Below, in pieces: positions 27,326 through 36,632 of a stretch of 64,000 nt of DNA. The stretch lies in NCBI RefSeq assembly GCF_001429245.1, contig NZ_LMJE01000007.1:659127-723126 (forward strand). Reading direction: 5' to 3'. The position numbers were made by a program, and so were the translations under genes. The first letter of the stretch is position 1; every line of letters begins with the position of its first letter. The notes under the pieces are model-generated. The model was not told where the DNA came from, searched no databases, and was given only the letters and a program-made list of their open reading frames with translations. This DNA comes from Rhizobium sp. Root274 (GTDB taxonomy: Bacteria > Pseudomonadota > Alphaproteobacteria > Rhizobiales > Rhizobiaceae).

Positions 27326-27580
27326 TCAAGCGGCGCGCGAAGGCGTGCAGCCCTCGGCTTTGAGAATGCGTTTGGTGGATGCGGGATTGTTGGCGAGCTT
27401 GGCGGCGGGCCGCACCGGCCGGCGCACCAGTTCCCCACCGCAATTCGGGCAGATGCCGGCAAGAGTGGTCGAGGCACAATCGGCGCAATAGGTGCATTCG
27501 AAGCTGCAGATCATCGCCAGGCTCTCCGGCGGCAGGTCCTTGTCGCAGCACTCGCAATTGGGTCGAAGTTCCAGCGCCAT
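27326..27580 (-). CDS. DUF1272 zinc-ribbon protein
   Basis: An 84-residue protein with CECCDKDLP, a second C-x3-C-x2-C-x2-C cluster ([11 protein letters not shown]) and CPNCGGEL, matching DUF1272. The eight to nine cysteines suggest one or two zinc sites. A basic tail of about 35 residues follows. It sits between ureA and ureB with gaps of 11 and 20 bases, so it is part of the operon. The function is unknown; a metal-handling or regulatory role is a guess. Confidence 0.78.
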   Translation of the reverse strand: MALELRPNCECCDKDLPPESLAMICSFECTYCADCASTTLAGICPNCGGELVRRPVRPAAKLANNPASTKRILKAEGCTPSRAA

Positions 27581-27591
27581 GATCTCAGTCC

Positions 27592-27894
27592 TCAGCGAAT
27601 GGGTTCGTGTACGGTCACAAGCTTCGTCCCATCCGGGAACGTCGCCTCGACCTGCACGTCGTGGATCATCTCGGCGATGCCCTCCATCACCTGGTCGCGG
27701 GTGATGACATGGGCGCCCGCCTCCATCAGGTCGGCAACGCTGCGGCCATCGCGCGCGCCTTCGACGACAAAATCGGAAATGAGCGCGATCGCTTCCGGAT
27801 AGTTGAGCTTGACGCCCCGCTCCAGCCGGCGCCGTGCGACAATGGCGGCCATGGCGATCAGCAGTTTGTCCTTTTCCCGCGGCGTCAGGTTCAT
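27592..27894 (-). CDS. ureA: Urease gamma subunit UreA
   Basis: A 100-residue structural subunit with the standard [12 protein letters not shown] start, [14 protein letters not shown] and the C-terminal [20 protein letters not shown]. Complete and of normal length. It lies 21 bases after ureD. Confidence 0.97.
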   Translation of the reverse strand: MNLTPREKDKLLIAMAAIVARRRLERGVKLNYPEAIALISDFVVEGARDGRSVADLMEAGAHVITRDQVMEGIAEMIHDVQVEATFPDGTKLVTVHEPIR

Positions 27895-27915
27895 GCGTGC
27901 TCCAATCAGGTATCG

Positions 27916-28734
27916 TCAGAGAGTCCAGACTTTTGGCACAGACGCGCCCCCGCGCAAGGCCGAAATGATCGGGATGAGGATTTTTCGCAAGGCAAAGCCA
28001 TCCGGCGCCGAAACACGGGCAACAAGCTTGCCTTGCCAATAACTTACGCCGCCCATTTCTTCACCAATCAGCCCGCGAATTAGGCTGACGAGGCCTTCCG
28101 CGCGCGGACTGACATGGATGAGCGTGGCAAAGGCAACGCGGCCCGACAGCACGGCCGGATGGGCGGTCAAAGCAGCAACATCGCCTTCGAGCTTCAGGTC
28201 TTCGGCATGCAGCAGCTTGTCATCGCGGCGGATCCGCCAGCGGTCGCGCACGAGACCTGTCGTCATCGCCTCACCCATGGCCTTGCGACCGAGCAGGATT
28301 GCCTCAACGGCGAGGAATTCGGCGTCCGTAGCGAGATCGACCTCCAGCCTGCGGGTGAGTGAGGCATTGTCGAAGAGAATGCTTTCCTGCGGCAGCCAGT
28401 GAAACTTGGCGCCGGCGCCGACCTCGATGCGGCTGGTGATTTGCCCCGTACCGGCAGAGGCCTTGTAGATCTTTTCGCAGGCCTGTGTCGTCGCGGTGAC
28501 AAAACAGCCGGGACCCGCGCGGAAATGCCAGTCGAACTCATCGCCACCGGTAATGCCGCCGGCGGTATTGATCGTCACCGCCTCCAGCTCATCGGTAAAG
28601 CTCTCGGGCAGACGGATCTTCGCCGCACCCTCCTGGTAAAGCTCGGCGATGCGCGTACGACCGCCGAGCAACTTGGTTACAAGTCGCCCGATACCACGGG
28701 CACGCTGTTGTCTCGTGTGCTGGCTTGCTTGCAC
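27916..28734 (-). CDS. ureD: Urease accessory protein UreD
   Basis: A 272-residue accessory protein that binds apo-urease and recruits UreF and UreG. Conserved blocks are [45 protein letters not shown] and the [11 protein letters not shown] region. It starts the ure gene series. Its first 19 codons overlap the 3' end of the upstream esterase gene by 58 bases, and no later good start was seen. Confidence 0.93.
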   Translation of the reverse strand: MQASQHTRQQRARGIGRLVTKLLGGRTRIAELYQEGAAKIRLPESFTDELEAVTINTAGGITGGDEFDWHFRAGPGCFVTATTQACEKIYKASAGTGQITSRIEVGAGAKFHWLPQESILFDNASLTRRLEVDLATDAEFLAVEAILLGRKAMGEAMTTGLVRDRWRIRRDDKLLHAEDLKLEGDVAALTAHPAVLSGRVAFATLIHVSPRAEGLVSLIRGLIGEEMGGVSYWQGKLVARVSAPDGFALRKILIPIISALRGGASVPKVWTL

Positions 28735-29807
28735 GTTTTCCCCTGCCCGCCATTCTCTATCGAGGCGGTTGTCTGTCCGTCCGTGCAGGACGCACCGACG
28801 GTATTTCCGGCCATCAAATCACCGCCGGATGTGCGGAAGAAGTCCCACATTCTGTCGGTGGCATCAACCTCGCGGATCGTCTTGTCGCCGGTCGATGCCA
28901 GCTGGAACAGCACAGAGCGCGCCGGCCAGGCATGGTCGGCATTGGCGATCACATAGGACATCACGCTGGTGCCGGCCCGGCAGCCGAGATAACGCGAGAC
29001 GTCAGCCGACGTCCCGGTCTCGGTCTGAGGCCGCGTGTTGCAGCCGTTGAGCTCGGCCCAACGGTTGAGCGCCACTTCGCCGCCATAGCGCCAATAGGCC
29101 TTACCACCGCCGTCGAACGGATTGACGTGATCTTTCATGCCGGAAAAGGCGATGATCGAGACGGGCCGGCTCGGCTGGCAGCTTTCGCGTCGCGGCCGCC
29201 ACACGCCGTTTTCCTCGACCGGCGTGCCGGCCCGAAGACCCATGACGAAGCCGGCAGCGGCAAAATCGCCAAAACCGTTGCAGATATATTGCGACAGCAT
29301 GCGCCCGCCGCCCGAATAGCCGGAGGCGTAGATCTTGGTGCTGTCGATGCAGAGCGTGTCCTTGGCAAGCTTCACCGCGTCGCGGATCGCAAGCGATTCA
29401 TCGGCTCCCTCGCCCTGAGTCACGCCCGGCACGTTCCAGGCATGGGTATTCGGCAGCTCGCCCTTGAGGCTGCCGGCCAACGCCATGACCACGAAACCTT
29501 CGCGCTCGGCCACTTCATCCCAGTGGCTGCGCTTCAGCTGCACCGTCGGATTGCTGTTCGAACCGTGGAAGTCGAAGACCAGCGGAACTTTTTTCTTGCC
29601 CGTATAGTTCGAGGGAATGACGTAGACCGCCTCGCGCGTCACGCCACCCGACTGGAAGGTGAGACTGTGCTGGCCCGCCTCAAACGCTGCCCCGCAGCCG
29701 GCGGCCTGAGCCGCGGCACCGGAAAGTCCGAAAAGAAAAAGCCCTGCGACCACGCGCAATGCGCCGCGTGCCCGCACGAGTGGGAGAACCGTGCTGGTCG
29801 TCGTCAT
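28677..29807 (-). CDS. Secreted PHB-depolymerase/feruloyl-esterase-like alpha/beta hydrolase
   Basis: A 376-residue exported hydrolase of the LpqC/poly(3-hydroxybutyrate) depolymerase esterase group. It has a signal peptide (about 10-36, ending AQAAG), an oxyanion region DFHGSNSNP, the nucleophile elbow GYSGGG and a late NADHAWP histidine motif. It contains several cysteines, as in periplasmic or secreted members. The ATG at 29807 is chosen because it sits just before the signal peptide; the upstream ATG at 29864 adds 19 residues. It is on the same strand as urtE and ureD and overlaps ureD, but has no obvious link to urea. Confidence 0.8.
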   Translation of the reverse strand: MTTTSTVLPLVRARGALRVVAGLFLFGLSGAAAQAAGCGAAFEAGQHSLTFQSGGVTREAVYVIPSNYTGKKKVPLVFDFHGSNSNPTVQLKRSHWDEVAEREGFVVMALAGSLKGELPNTHAWNVPGVTQGEGADESLAIRDAVKLAKDTLCIDSTKIYASGYSGGGRMLSQYICNGFGDFAAAGFVMGLRAGTPVEENGVWRPRRESCQPSRPVSIIAFSGMKDHVNPFDGGGKAYWRYGGEVALNRWAELNGCNTRPQTETGTSADVSRYLGCRAGTSVMSYVIANADHAWPARSVLFQLASTGDKTIREVDATDRMWDFFRTSGGDLMAGNTVGASCTDGQTTASIENGGQGKTCKQASTRDNSVPVVSGDL

Positions 29808-29904
29808 GGATGTGCCTTCTGTTTGCAGATGCGCGCTTAATACCACGCGTGTCTCCAGCATCAACCCGACATTGCTAATAAATCATCAACCCTGTCTTGC
29901 AAAA

Positions 29905-30600
29905 TCATACGGTCAGGTGGCGCCGCGCTTCCGGCGTATCCAGCGTCTCGGCTGCCCCCTGATGCACGATCTCGCCGCGATCCATGATGTAAACGTGATC
30001 GGCGAGTTCGCGGCAGAAATCGAGATATTGCTCGACCAGCAGGATCGCCATGCCGGTCGTATCCCGTAGATAGCGGATCGCCCGGCCGATATCCTTGATG
30101 ATCGACGGCTGGATGCCTTCGGTCGGTTCGTCCAGCACCAGGATCTTCGGCCGCGTCACCATGGCCCGTCCAATCGCCAACTGCTGCTGCTGCCCACCCG
30201 AGAGGTCACCGCCGCGCCGCGACAGCATGCTGTCGAGCACCGGAAACAGGCTGAAGATGTCATCCGGGATGAACCGGTCCTTTCGCTCCAGCGGCGCATA
30301 CCCCGTTTCCAGGTTCTCCTTCACGGTCAAAAGCGGAAAGATCTCGCGCCCCTGCGGCACATAACCGACCCCCGTCCGCGCCCGGTTGAACGGCGCCATG
30401 CCGTTGAGCTTTGTACCGTTGAAGGTGATCGTGCCCGCCGACACCGCATGCTGGCCGGTAATGGCGCGGAGCAGCGACGACTTGCCGACGCCGTTGCGAC
30501 CGAGCACGCAGGTGATCTTGCCCATCTCGGCATTGATCGAGACGCCGCGCAGCGCCTGCGCTGCACCGTAGTGGAGATTGACGTTTTCGACTGTCAGCAT
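29905..30600 (-). CDS. urtE: Urea ABC transporter ATPase UrtE
   Basis: A 231-residue LivF-type ATPase. It has Walker A GRNGVGKSS, signature LSGGQQQQ, Walker B ILVLDEPTEGIQPSI and switch LLVEQYLDF. The combination with UrtA-D and the urease genes identifies the urea importer rather than an amino-acid importer. The ATG at 30600 gives normal length. The gap to urtD carries a palindromic repeat cluster. Confidence 0.95.
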   Translation of the reverse strand: MLTVENVNLHYGAAQALRGVSINAEMGKITCVLGRNGVGKSSLLRAITGQHAVSAGTITFNGTKLNGMAPFNRARTGVGYVPQGREIFPLLTVKENLETGYAPLERKDRFIPDDIFSLFPVLDSMLSRRGGDLSGGQQQQLAIGRAMVTRPKILVLDEPTEGIQPSIIKDIGRAIRYLRDTTGMAILLVEQYLDFCRELADHVYIMDRGEIVHQGAAETLDTPEARRHLTV

Positions 30601-30625
30601 GGGTTTGTCCCCTGTTGTCTTGTTT

Positions 30626-30742
30626 CCCCCTCCCCCTTGAGGGGGGAGGTCGCAGCGAAGCTGCGGGTGGGGGTGATCCCTGTGCGACCAGTCACCCCAC
30701 CCCGGCGCTTTGCGCCGACCCTCCCCCTCAAGGGGAGGGTGA
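30626..30742. repeat. Palindromic repeat pair between urtD and urtE
   Basis: Two modules (30626-30676 and 30691-30742) contain the CTCCCCCTTGAGGGGGGAG and CTCCCCCTCAAGGGGAGGG palindromes and GTGGGGGTGA / TCACCCCACC ends, forming an inverted pair. Same family as the cluster at 8804-9091. Confidence 0.78.
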
Positions 30743-30746
30743 GCCA

Positions 30747-31505
30747 TCACCGCCCCAGATAGTTCTCGATGACCTTCTGGTCATTCGAGACGAAATCGAT
30801 AGACCCTTCAGCCAACACAGAGCCTTCCGCGAGACACGTCACCTTGACGCCAAGGTCGCGGATGAAACCCATGTCGTGCTCGACCACGACCACCGAGCGG
30901 GTCTTGGCGATTTCCTTGAGCAGAATGGCCGTCTCCGCAGTCTCCGCATCCGTCATGCCGGCGACCGGCTCGTCGACCAGCAGAAGCTTCGGCTCCTGGG
31001 CGAGCAGCATGCCGATCTCCAGCCACTGCTTCTGGCCGTGCGAAAGATTGGCGGCCAGTTCGTCCTTGCGGTGCGTCAGACGCACCGTCTCGAGGATTTC
31101 CTCGATGCGCGCCTCGTCTTCGAACGACAGGGTGTAGAACAACGTGGCAAAGACACCGCGCTTGCGGTTCAGCGCCAGTTCCAGATTGTCCCAGACCGTA
31201 TGGCTTTCGAACACTGTCGGCTTCTGGAACTTGCGGCCGATGCCGAGCTGCGCGATTTCCGCCTCGTCCTTCTTCGTCAGGTCGATTTTGCCACCGTCGA
31301 AGAAGACTTCGCCGCTGTCAGGCCGGGTCTTGCCAGTGATGATGTCCATCATCGTCGTCTTGCCGGCGCCGTTCGGGCCGATGATGGCGCGCAGTTCCCC
31401 GGGCTCGACGATGAAGGAAAGCGAATTCAGCGCCTTGAAGCCGTCGAAGGAGACGGAGACGCCGTTCAGATAGAGCAGGCTGGACGTGGTCTTGTCGCTC
31501 ATCAC
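30747..31505 (-). CDS. urtD: Urea ABC transporter ATPase UrtD
   Basis: A 252-residue LivG-type ATPase. It has Walker A GPNGAGKTT, signature LSHGQKQWLEIG, Walker B LLLVDEPVAGMTD and switch VVVEHDMGF; the LSHGQKQ signature is typical of UrtD. It pairs with UrtE under the UrtB/UrtC permeases. Confidence 0.95.
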   Translation of the reverse strand: MMSDKTTSSLLYLNGVSVSFDGFKALNSLSFIVEPGELRAIIGPNGAGKTTMMDIITGKTRPDSGEVFFDGGKIDLTKKDEAEIAQLGIGRKFQKPTVFESHTVWDNLELALNRKRGVFATLFYTLSFEDEARIEEILETVRLTHRKDELAANLSHGQKQWLEIGMLLAQEPKLLLVDEPVAGMTDAETAETAILLKEIAKTRSVVVVEHDMGFIRDLGVKVTCLAEGSVLAEGSIDFVSNDQKVIENYLGR

Positions 31506-31506
31506 A

Positions 31507-32676
31507 TCACTCCGCAGCCACGGTGGCCGGTTCGGGTTTCACGTCGTTGTTCGCCGCGTCCTTGTCCGCCTCGCGGGCATAATCCTTGCGCTTGGCGAGA
31601 GTGGCCTGGACCGTGCCGACAATGCCCTTGGGCAGGAACAGCGTGACGCAGATGAACAGGCCGCCGAGCGCAAACAGCCAGAGATCGGGGAAAGCGCCGG
31701 TGAAATAGCTTTTTCCCACGTTGACGAGGATTGCCCCGATGATCGGGCCGATCAGCGTGCCGCGCCCGCCCACCGCCGTCCAGACGACCACTTCGATCGA
31801 GTTGGCCGGCGCGAATTCACCCGGATTGATGATGCCGACCTGCGGCACGAAGAGCGCACCCGCAATGCCCGCCATCATCGCCGAGACGACGAAGGTGAAG
31901 AGCTTGATGTTCTCGACCCGGTAGCCGAGGAACCGCACCCGGCTTTCGGCGTCGCGCACCCCGACCAGCACCTTGCCAAATTTCGAGCGGGTGATGGCCG
32001 ACGCAAGCATCAGGCAGAGCGCCAGGAAAATCGCCGACAGTGCAAACAGAACGGCACGTGTGCCATCCGCCTGGACGTTGAAGCCGAGGATTTCCTTGTA
32101 GTCAGTGAGGCCGTTATTGCCGCCGAAGCCCATATCGTTGCGGAAGAAGGCGAGCAGCAGCGCATAGGTCATCGCCTGGGTGATGATCGAGAGATAGACG
32201 CCATTGACGCGGGAGCGGAAGGCAAACCAGCCGAAGACGAAAGCGAGCAGACCGGGCACCAGCAGCACCATGGCCATGGCGACCGGGAAATAATTCATCC
32301 CGTGCCAGAACCACGGCAGTTCCTTCCAGTTCAGGAAGACCATGAAGTCGGGCAAAATGGGATCACCATAGACGCCACGAGAGCCGATCTGGCGCATCAG
32401 ATACATGCCCATGGCATAACCGCCGAGCGCAAAGAAGGCGCCGTGGCCGAGCGAGAGGATGCCGCAATAGCCCCAGACCAGGTCGAGTGCGAGCGCCAGG
32501 AGCGCATAGCAGAGATATTTGCCGAGCAGCGACACCACATAGGTTGGAACATGCAGTGCGCTGTCGGGCGGCGTCAGCAGGTTGAGGGCTGGCACCAAGA
32601 GGGCAAAGCCGAGGAGAACACCGATAGCGATGACGATCTTGCCGTCGAGTGCGCGCAGGATGAAGCCGCTGATCAT
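31507..32676 (-). CDS. urtC: Urea ABC transporter permease UrtC
   Basis: A 389-residue LivM-type permease with about ten helices and a hydrophilic, charged C-terminal tail. Family patterns include LCYALLALALDLVWGYCGILSLGHGAFFALGGYAMGMYL and GGNNGLTDYKEILGF. Its start overlaps the urtB stop by four bases (ATGA), and urtD follows after one base. Confidence 0.95.
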   Translation of the reverse strand: MISGFILRALDGKIVIAIGVLLGFALLVPALNLLTPPDSALHVPTYVVSLLGKYLCYALLALALDLVWGYCGILSLGHGAFFALGGYAMGMYLMRQIGSRGVYGDPILPDFMVFLNWKELPWFWHGMNYFPVAMAMVLLVPGLLAFVFGWFAFRSRVNGVYLSIITQAMTYALLLAFFRNDMGFGGNNGLTDYKEILGFNVQADGTRAVLFALSAIFLALCLMLASAITRSKFGKVLVGVRDAESRVRFLGYRVENIKLFTFVVSAMMAGIAGALFVPQVGIINPGEFAPANSIEVVVWTAVGGRGTLIGPIIGAILVNVGKSYFTGAFPDLWLFALGGLFICVTLFLPKGIVGTVQATLAKRKDYAREADKDAANNDVKPEPATVAAE

Positions 32677-34277
32677 ACTTCCACCGCCCTTCCCTTGAGC
32701 GCGAAGAGCCCGCGCGGTCGTTTCTGGATGAAGAGAATGATGAGGACGAGAACGAGGATCTTGCCCAGCACGGCCCCGACCGAAGGTTCGAGGAACTTGT
32801 TGAGAATGCCGAGCGACAAGGCCCCGACGAAAGTGCCCCAGAGATTGCCGACGCCCCCGAAGACCACAACCATGAAACTGTCGATGATGTAGGACTGGCC
32901 AAGGTTCGGCGAGACGTTGTCGATCTGGGAAAGCGCCACGCCGGCGATCCCGGCAATGCCCGAGCCGAGTGCGAAGGTGAAGGCGTCAACCCAGGGGGTG
33001 CGGATGCCCATGGAGGAGGCCATGCGGCGATTCTGCGTGACCGCTCGCATCTGCAGGCCGAAAGACGAGCGCTTCATCAGTGTCAGCAGCGCAAAGAAAA
33101 TGGTGAGCGAGAAGAGTACGATCCACAGCCGGTTCCAGGTGATGCTGAGACCGCCGAGCGCAAACGAACCCGACATCCAGGACGGATTGCCCACCTCCTG
33201 GTTGGTCGGGCCGAAGATCGTGCGGATGGTCTGCTGCAGGATCAGCGAAATGCCCCAGGTCGCGAGGAGCGTTTCGAGCGGCCGGCCATAGAGGAAACGG
33301 ATCACGCCGCGCTCGATGACGAGGCCGACGGCAGCCGTCACCAGGAACGCAACCGGCAGCGCAATGGTCAGCGACCAGTCGAAGAGTTCAGGATAGTGAG
33401 TTCGGATCACCTGCTGCACCACGAAGGTGGAATAGGCCCCGATCATCACCATCTCGCCATGCGCCATGTTGATGATGCCCATGACGCCGAAGGTGATGGC
33501 AAGGCCGATGGCCGCCAGCAACAGCACCGAACCGAGCGAGATGCCGTACCAGACGTTCTGCCCCATGTCCCAGAACAGGAGCTGCCCCTCGATCTTGCTG
33601 ATTGCCGCATCGAGATCCGGCTTCAGGCTGTCGTCGATGGTCGACGACACCGACATCAGGATGCCGATCGCCTCACGCCCGCCGAGCGACGCGACGGTGG
33701 CGATGGCCGCACGCTTGTCATCGGCGGAACGATCGGACGCAAGCACGGAGACTGCCCGCGCTTCTTCCATGCGCGCCTTGACCTCCGAGTCGGCCTCGGT
33801 GGCGAGCGCCGTCTCGATCAAGGCAAGATTTTCCGCACTCGGCGACTGCAACACCGCCTGGGCGGCGGCGAGGCGCACGCTGCGGTCAGGGCTCAAGAGC
33901 GTCAACCCGCCGAGTGCTGAGCGGATCGCTCGACGCAGGGAGTTGTTGACCTTGATCTTGGTAAAGGCGCCCTTCGGCTCCTCGCCGACCGTCTCGCCGG
34001 TCAAGGCATCAATGGCCGCGAGGTTGCTGCCGGCAGGTTTGGTGATGAACACCTGGTTGTCCGACTTGCGGACATAGAGATCGCCCTCCGCAAAGGCTTC
34101 GAGTGCGGGAACGACACGGGCGTCGGCGGTGGCCGCGATCTGCCCGAGAAGCTCTTCGGCCTGCTTGAAATTGGCTTTTCCAAGCGCGTTCAGGAGTTCG
34201 CACGGATCGCTCTGCGCAAAGGAGGGCGCGGCGAAGGAAAGAAGCAGGAAAACGAGTGTAATGAAACGAATGAGCAT
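32673..34277 (-). CDS. urtB: Urea ABC transporter permease UrtB
   Basis: A 534-residue LivH-type permease. As is usual for UrtB, a signal peptide and a periplasmic helical region of about 230 residues precede the membrane domain, which has about eight helices with GLAITFGVMGIINMAHGEM and TWGISLILQQTIRTIFG. The length is within the UrtB range and clearly longer than LivH. It is separated from urtA by a 240-bp repeat-filled gap. Confidence 0.95.
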   Translation of the reverse strand: MLIRFITLVFLLLSFAAPSFAQSDPCELLNALGKANFKQAEELLGQIAATADARVVPALEAFAEGDLYVRKSDNQVFITKPAGSNLAAIDALTGETVGEEPKGAFTKIKVNNSLRRAIRSALGGLTLLSPDRSVRLAAAQAVLQSPSAENLALIETALATEADSEVKARMEEARAVSVLASDRSADDKRAAIATVASLGGREAIGILMSVSSTIDDSLKPDLDAAISKIEGQLLFWDMGQNVWYGISLGSVLLLAAIGLAITFGVMGIINMAHGEMVMIGAYSTFVVQQVIRTHYPELFDWSLTIALPVAFLVTAAVGLVIERGVIRFLYGRPLETLLATWGISLILQQTIRTIFGPTNQEVGNPSWMSGSFALGGLSITWNRLWIVLFSLTIFFALLTLMKRSSFGLQMRAVTQNRRMASSMGIRTPWVDAFTFALGSGIAGIAGVALSQIDNVSPNLGQSYIIDSFMVVVFGGVGNLWGTFVGALSLGILNKFLEPSVGAVLGKILVLVLIILFIQKRPRGLFALKGRAVEV

Positions 34278-34317
34278 GTTGTTGTCCCCCGGTTGGCGGG
34301 GCGGCGGAGCTCGAACA

Positions 34318-34507
34318 GCCCCTCATCCGCCTGCCGGCACCTTCTCCCCGTGAACGGGGAGAAGAAGTATTCCGCTGTGGGCGTTCCGCGAACACCCTCC
34401 CCTAGAGGGGGGAGGGTCGAACCGAAGGTTCGGGGTGGGGTAACTCTGTGCACGAGATCACCCCCACCCATCGCTTACGCGATGACCTCCCCCCTCAAGG
34501 GGGAGGT
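34318..34507. repeat. Palindromic repeat cluster between urtA and urtB
   Basis: A single RIME-like arm (34318-34365, CCCCTCATCCGCCTGCCGGC then CTTCTCCCCGTGAACGGGGAGAAG) is followed by two inverted modules (34392-34442 and 34457-34507) with CCCTCCCCTAGAGGGGGGAG and CTCCCCCCTCAAGGGGGAGG palindromes. No gene lies in this gap. Confidence 0.78.
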
Positions 34508-34520
34508 GGAGGAAAGCCGA

Positions 34521-35810
34521 TCAGCTACCCTTGCCGCCGCACTTGCCGGTGGCAACGTTGAAGTTGCCGCATTCCATCGGCTTGCGCCAATCGGAGATCA
34601 GGTCCTTCGAGTCAGGCAGGTAATCCGACCATTCGTCACCGACGACAGACGGGGTCTGCTGGACGATTTCGAACTGGCCGTCCGCCTGGATTTCACCGAT
34701 CAGCACCGGCTTGGTGATGTGGTGGTTCGGCATGACGGTGGAGGTGCCGCCAGACAGGTTCGGGACGGACACGCCGATGATCGAGTCGAGAACGGCGTCG
34801 GTGTCGGTGGTGCCGGCAGCCTCGACGGCCTTAACCCAGGCGTTGAAACCGATATAGGCGGCTTCCATCGGGTCGTTGGTCACGCGCTTGTCGTTCTTGG
34901 TGAAGGCATGCCAGGTCTTGATGAACTCGGCATTGACGGGCGCGTCGACGGACTGGAAGTAGTTCCAGGCAGCCAGGTGACCGACCAGCGGGGTCGTGTC
35001 GAGGCCGGCGAGTTCTTCTTCACCGACAGAAAAGGCGACGACAGGGATGTCTTCGGCCTTGATGCCCTGGTTGCCCAGTTCCTTGTAGAACGGAACGTTC
35101 GCATCACCATTGATGGTCGAGACGACGGCGGTCTTCTTGCCGGCCGAGCCGAACTTCTTGATGTCGGAAACAATGGTCTGCCAGTCGGAATGGCCGAACG
35201 GCGTGTAGTTGATCATGATGTCTTCTTCGGCAACGCCCTTGGACATCAGATAGGCTTTGAGAATCTTGTTGGTCGTCTGCGGATAGACGTAGTCGGTACC
35301 GGCGAGAACCCAGCGCTCGACGCCTTCGTTTTCAGCCAGGTAATCGACGGCCGGGATGGCCTGCTGGTTCGGAGCGGCACCCGTGTAGAAGATGTTGCGC
35401 GAGGATTCTTCACCCTCGTACTGGACCGGGTAGAAGAGGATCGAGTTCAGCTCTTCGAAGACCGGCAGGACGGACTTGCGCGACGACGAGGTCCAGCAAC
35501 CGAAGACGGCAGCGACCTTGTCCTTGGAAATCAGCTCACGGGCCTTTTCGGCGAAGAGCGGCCAGTCAGAGGCCGGGTCGACCACGACGGCTTCGAGCTT
35601 CTTGCCGAGAACGCCGCCCTTCTTGTTCTGCTCGTCGATGAGCATCAGCATGGCGTCTTTCAGCGTCGTTTCCGAAATCGCCATCGTACCCGACAGCGAG
35701 TGCAGAACGCCGATCTTGATGGTGTCGTCTGCGGCGAAGGCGCCGTGGAAGGCGGTCGTCGACAGCATGGCGCCGAGAAGCGCGCCGGTCAGTTGCATCT
35801 TGAAATTCAT
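34521..35810 (-). CDS. urtA: Urea ABC transporter substrate-binding protein UrtA
   Basis: A 429-residue periplasmic urea-binding protein. Signal peptide about 1-27 (ending FAADD), then KIGVLHSLSGTMAISETTLKDAMLMLIDEQNKKGG, which is diagnostic for UrtA. It is first in the operon. Inverted repeats at 35844-35863 and 35905-35920 lie in the promoter region. The hairpin-forming repeats right after the gene could favour higher expression of the binding protein than of the permeases. Confidence 0.96.
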   Translation of the reverse strand: MNFKMQLTGALLGAMLSTTAFHGAFAADDTIKIGVLHSLSGTMAISETTLKDAMLMLIDEQNKKGGVLGKKLEAVVVDPASDWPLFAEKARELISKDKVAAVFGCWTSSSRKSVLPVFEELNSILFYPVQYEGEESSRNIFYTGAAPNQQAIPAVDYLAENEGVERWVLAGTDYVYPQTTNKILKAYLMSKGVAEEDIMINYTPFGHSDWQTIVSDIKKFGSAGKKTAVVSTINGDANVPFYKELGNQGIKAEDIPVVAFSVGEEELAGLDTTPLVGHLAAWNYFQSVDAPVNAEFIKTWHAFTKNDKRVTNDPMEAAYIGFNAWVKAVEAAGTTDTDAVLDSIIGVSVPNLSGGTSTVMPNHHITKPVLIGEIQADGQFEIVQQTPSVVGDEWSDYLPDSKDLISDWRKPMECGNFNVATGKCGGKGS

Positions 35811-35843
35811 CGTTGTGATCCCCTCTTCTTGGTCGCAACCGGT

Positions 35844-35863
35844 CGGTTAATGAAATTTAACCG
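35844..35863 (-). promoter_or_regulatory. Inverted repeat 34 bp upstream of urtA
   Basis: CGGTTAA-TGAAAT-TTAACCG has perfect 7-bp arms with a 6-bp spacer, between the urtA start and the larger symmetry at 35905. It may be an operator or a leader hairpin; nothing decides between these. Confidence 0.4.
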
Positions 35864-35904
35864 TTGCTGGAGGGGACTATCGGATGCCGCAGTGCAAAAC
35901 CGTA

Positions 35905-35920
35905 TACGTCGTTTGACGTA
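35905..35920. promoter_or_regulatory. TACGTC-N4-GACGTA inverted repeat in urtA-bphO gap
   Basis: TACGTC-GTTT-GACGTA has perfect 6-bp arms, 95 bp upstream of urtA and 125 bp upstream of bphO. The size and symmetry suit a dimeric LuxR/FixJ-type response regulator, such as the one encoded at 43181-44104; the link is inferred. Confidence 0.4.
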
Positions 35921-36044
35921 GGAGATGGGGGTAAAGAAGGAAGACGGAATGGGCGCTTGGGAGCAACTGCGCTCGCCATGACGGCAACGGCTGCCAATTT
36001 GCCGCGTTTCCCTCTATACCAGCAGTCAGACAAGAGGACATGAC

Positions 36045-36632
36045 ATGGACCTATCCCCCCGCCGCAGCGATCTGAAACAGGCGACCAGCCAGGCGCATCA
36101 GGCTCTCGACGATCTGATCGGGGCCTTCGTCACGGCCGAAGACTATGCCCGTTATCTGGAGGGCATGGCCCGCTTCCGGTTGCCTGTGGAAGCCTGGCTG
36201 GCTACCCAACCGCTGCCAACCGGCTTTGAAGAGTGGCAGCCTGGCCTCTATGGTGAAGAACTGATCGACGACCTCCATGTCCTCGGCCTTACGCCTCCCG
36301 ACGAGCTTGCAGCGTTCACGCCACCACCCGGCGACGGACTGTTGGGACTTCTCTACGTGCTCGAAGGCTCGGCTCTGGGCGCCCGGCTTCTCGCCAAACG
36401 CGCTGAAGCCATCGGGTTTACCGAGACGAAGGGCGCGCGCCATCTTTTTGCCCAGGCGCGGAACTTTTCGAACTGGCGCGCGTTCTCGGATCGTATGGAG
36501 AACGTGTGTGTGTATGATGACCGGGCCGCTGCAGCATGGGCCGACACCGCTTTCGACTATGCTCGCAACGCCTTCGAAAGTGTTCTGAATGCCAACCGTG
36601 CCTACCGTCGACCTGTCGAACTGCGACCGTGA
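36045..36632 (+). CDS. bphO: Biliverdin-producing heme oxygenase BphO
   Basis: A 195-residue bacterial heme oxygenase that opens heme to biliverdin, the chromophore of bacteriophytochromes. The proximal histidine is in QATSQAHQALDD near residue 18, and the distal-helix-type GLLYVLEGSALGARLL lies in the middle. The 3' end overlaps the bphP start by 44 bases, so the two are translationally coupled and made together. Confidence 0.9.
   Translation: MDLSPRRSDLKQATSQAHQALDDLIGAFVTAEDYARYLEGMARFRLPVEAWLATQPLPTGFEEWQPGLYGEELIDDLHVLGLTPPDELAAFTPPPGDGLLGLLYVLEGSALGARLLAKRAEAIGFTETKGARHLFAQARNFSNWRAFSDRMENVCVYDDRAAAAWADTAFDYARNAFESVLNANRAYRRPVELRP

Noticed and set aside
25881..27491. 536-codon plus-strand open frame across the ureC-ureA accessory genes
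   Set aside because: It runs over several well-supported minus-strand genes and shows no domain.
35864..36030. Sigma-54/NtrC promoter upstream of urtA
   Set aside because: The best candidate (TTGGCAG...TTGC) has GG and GC 8 bases apart rather than 10, so it does not fit the -24/-12 spacing.
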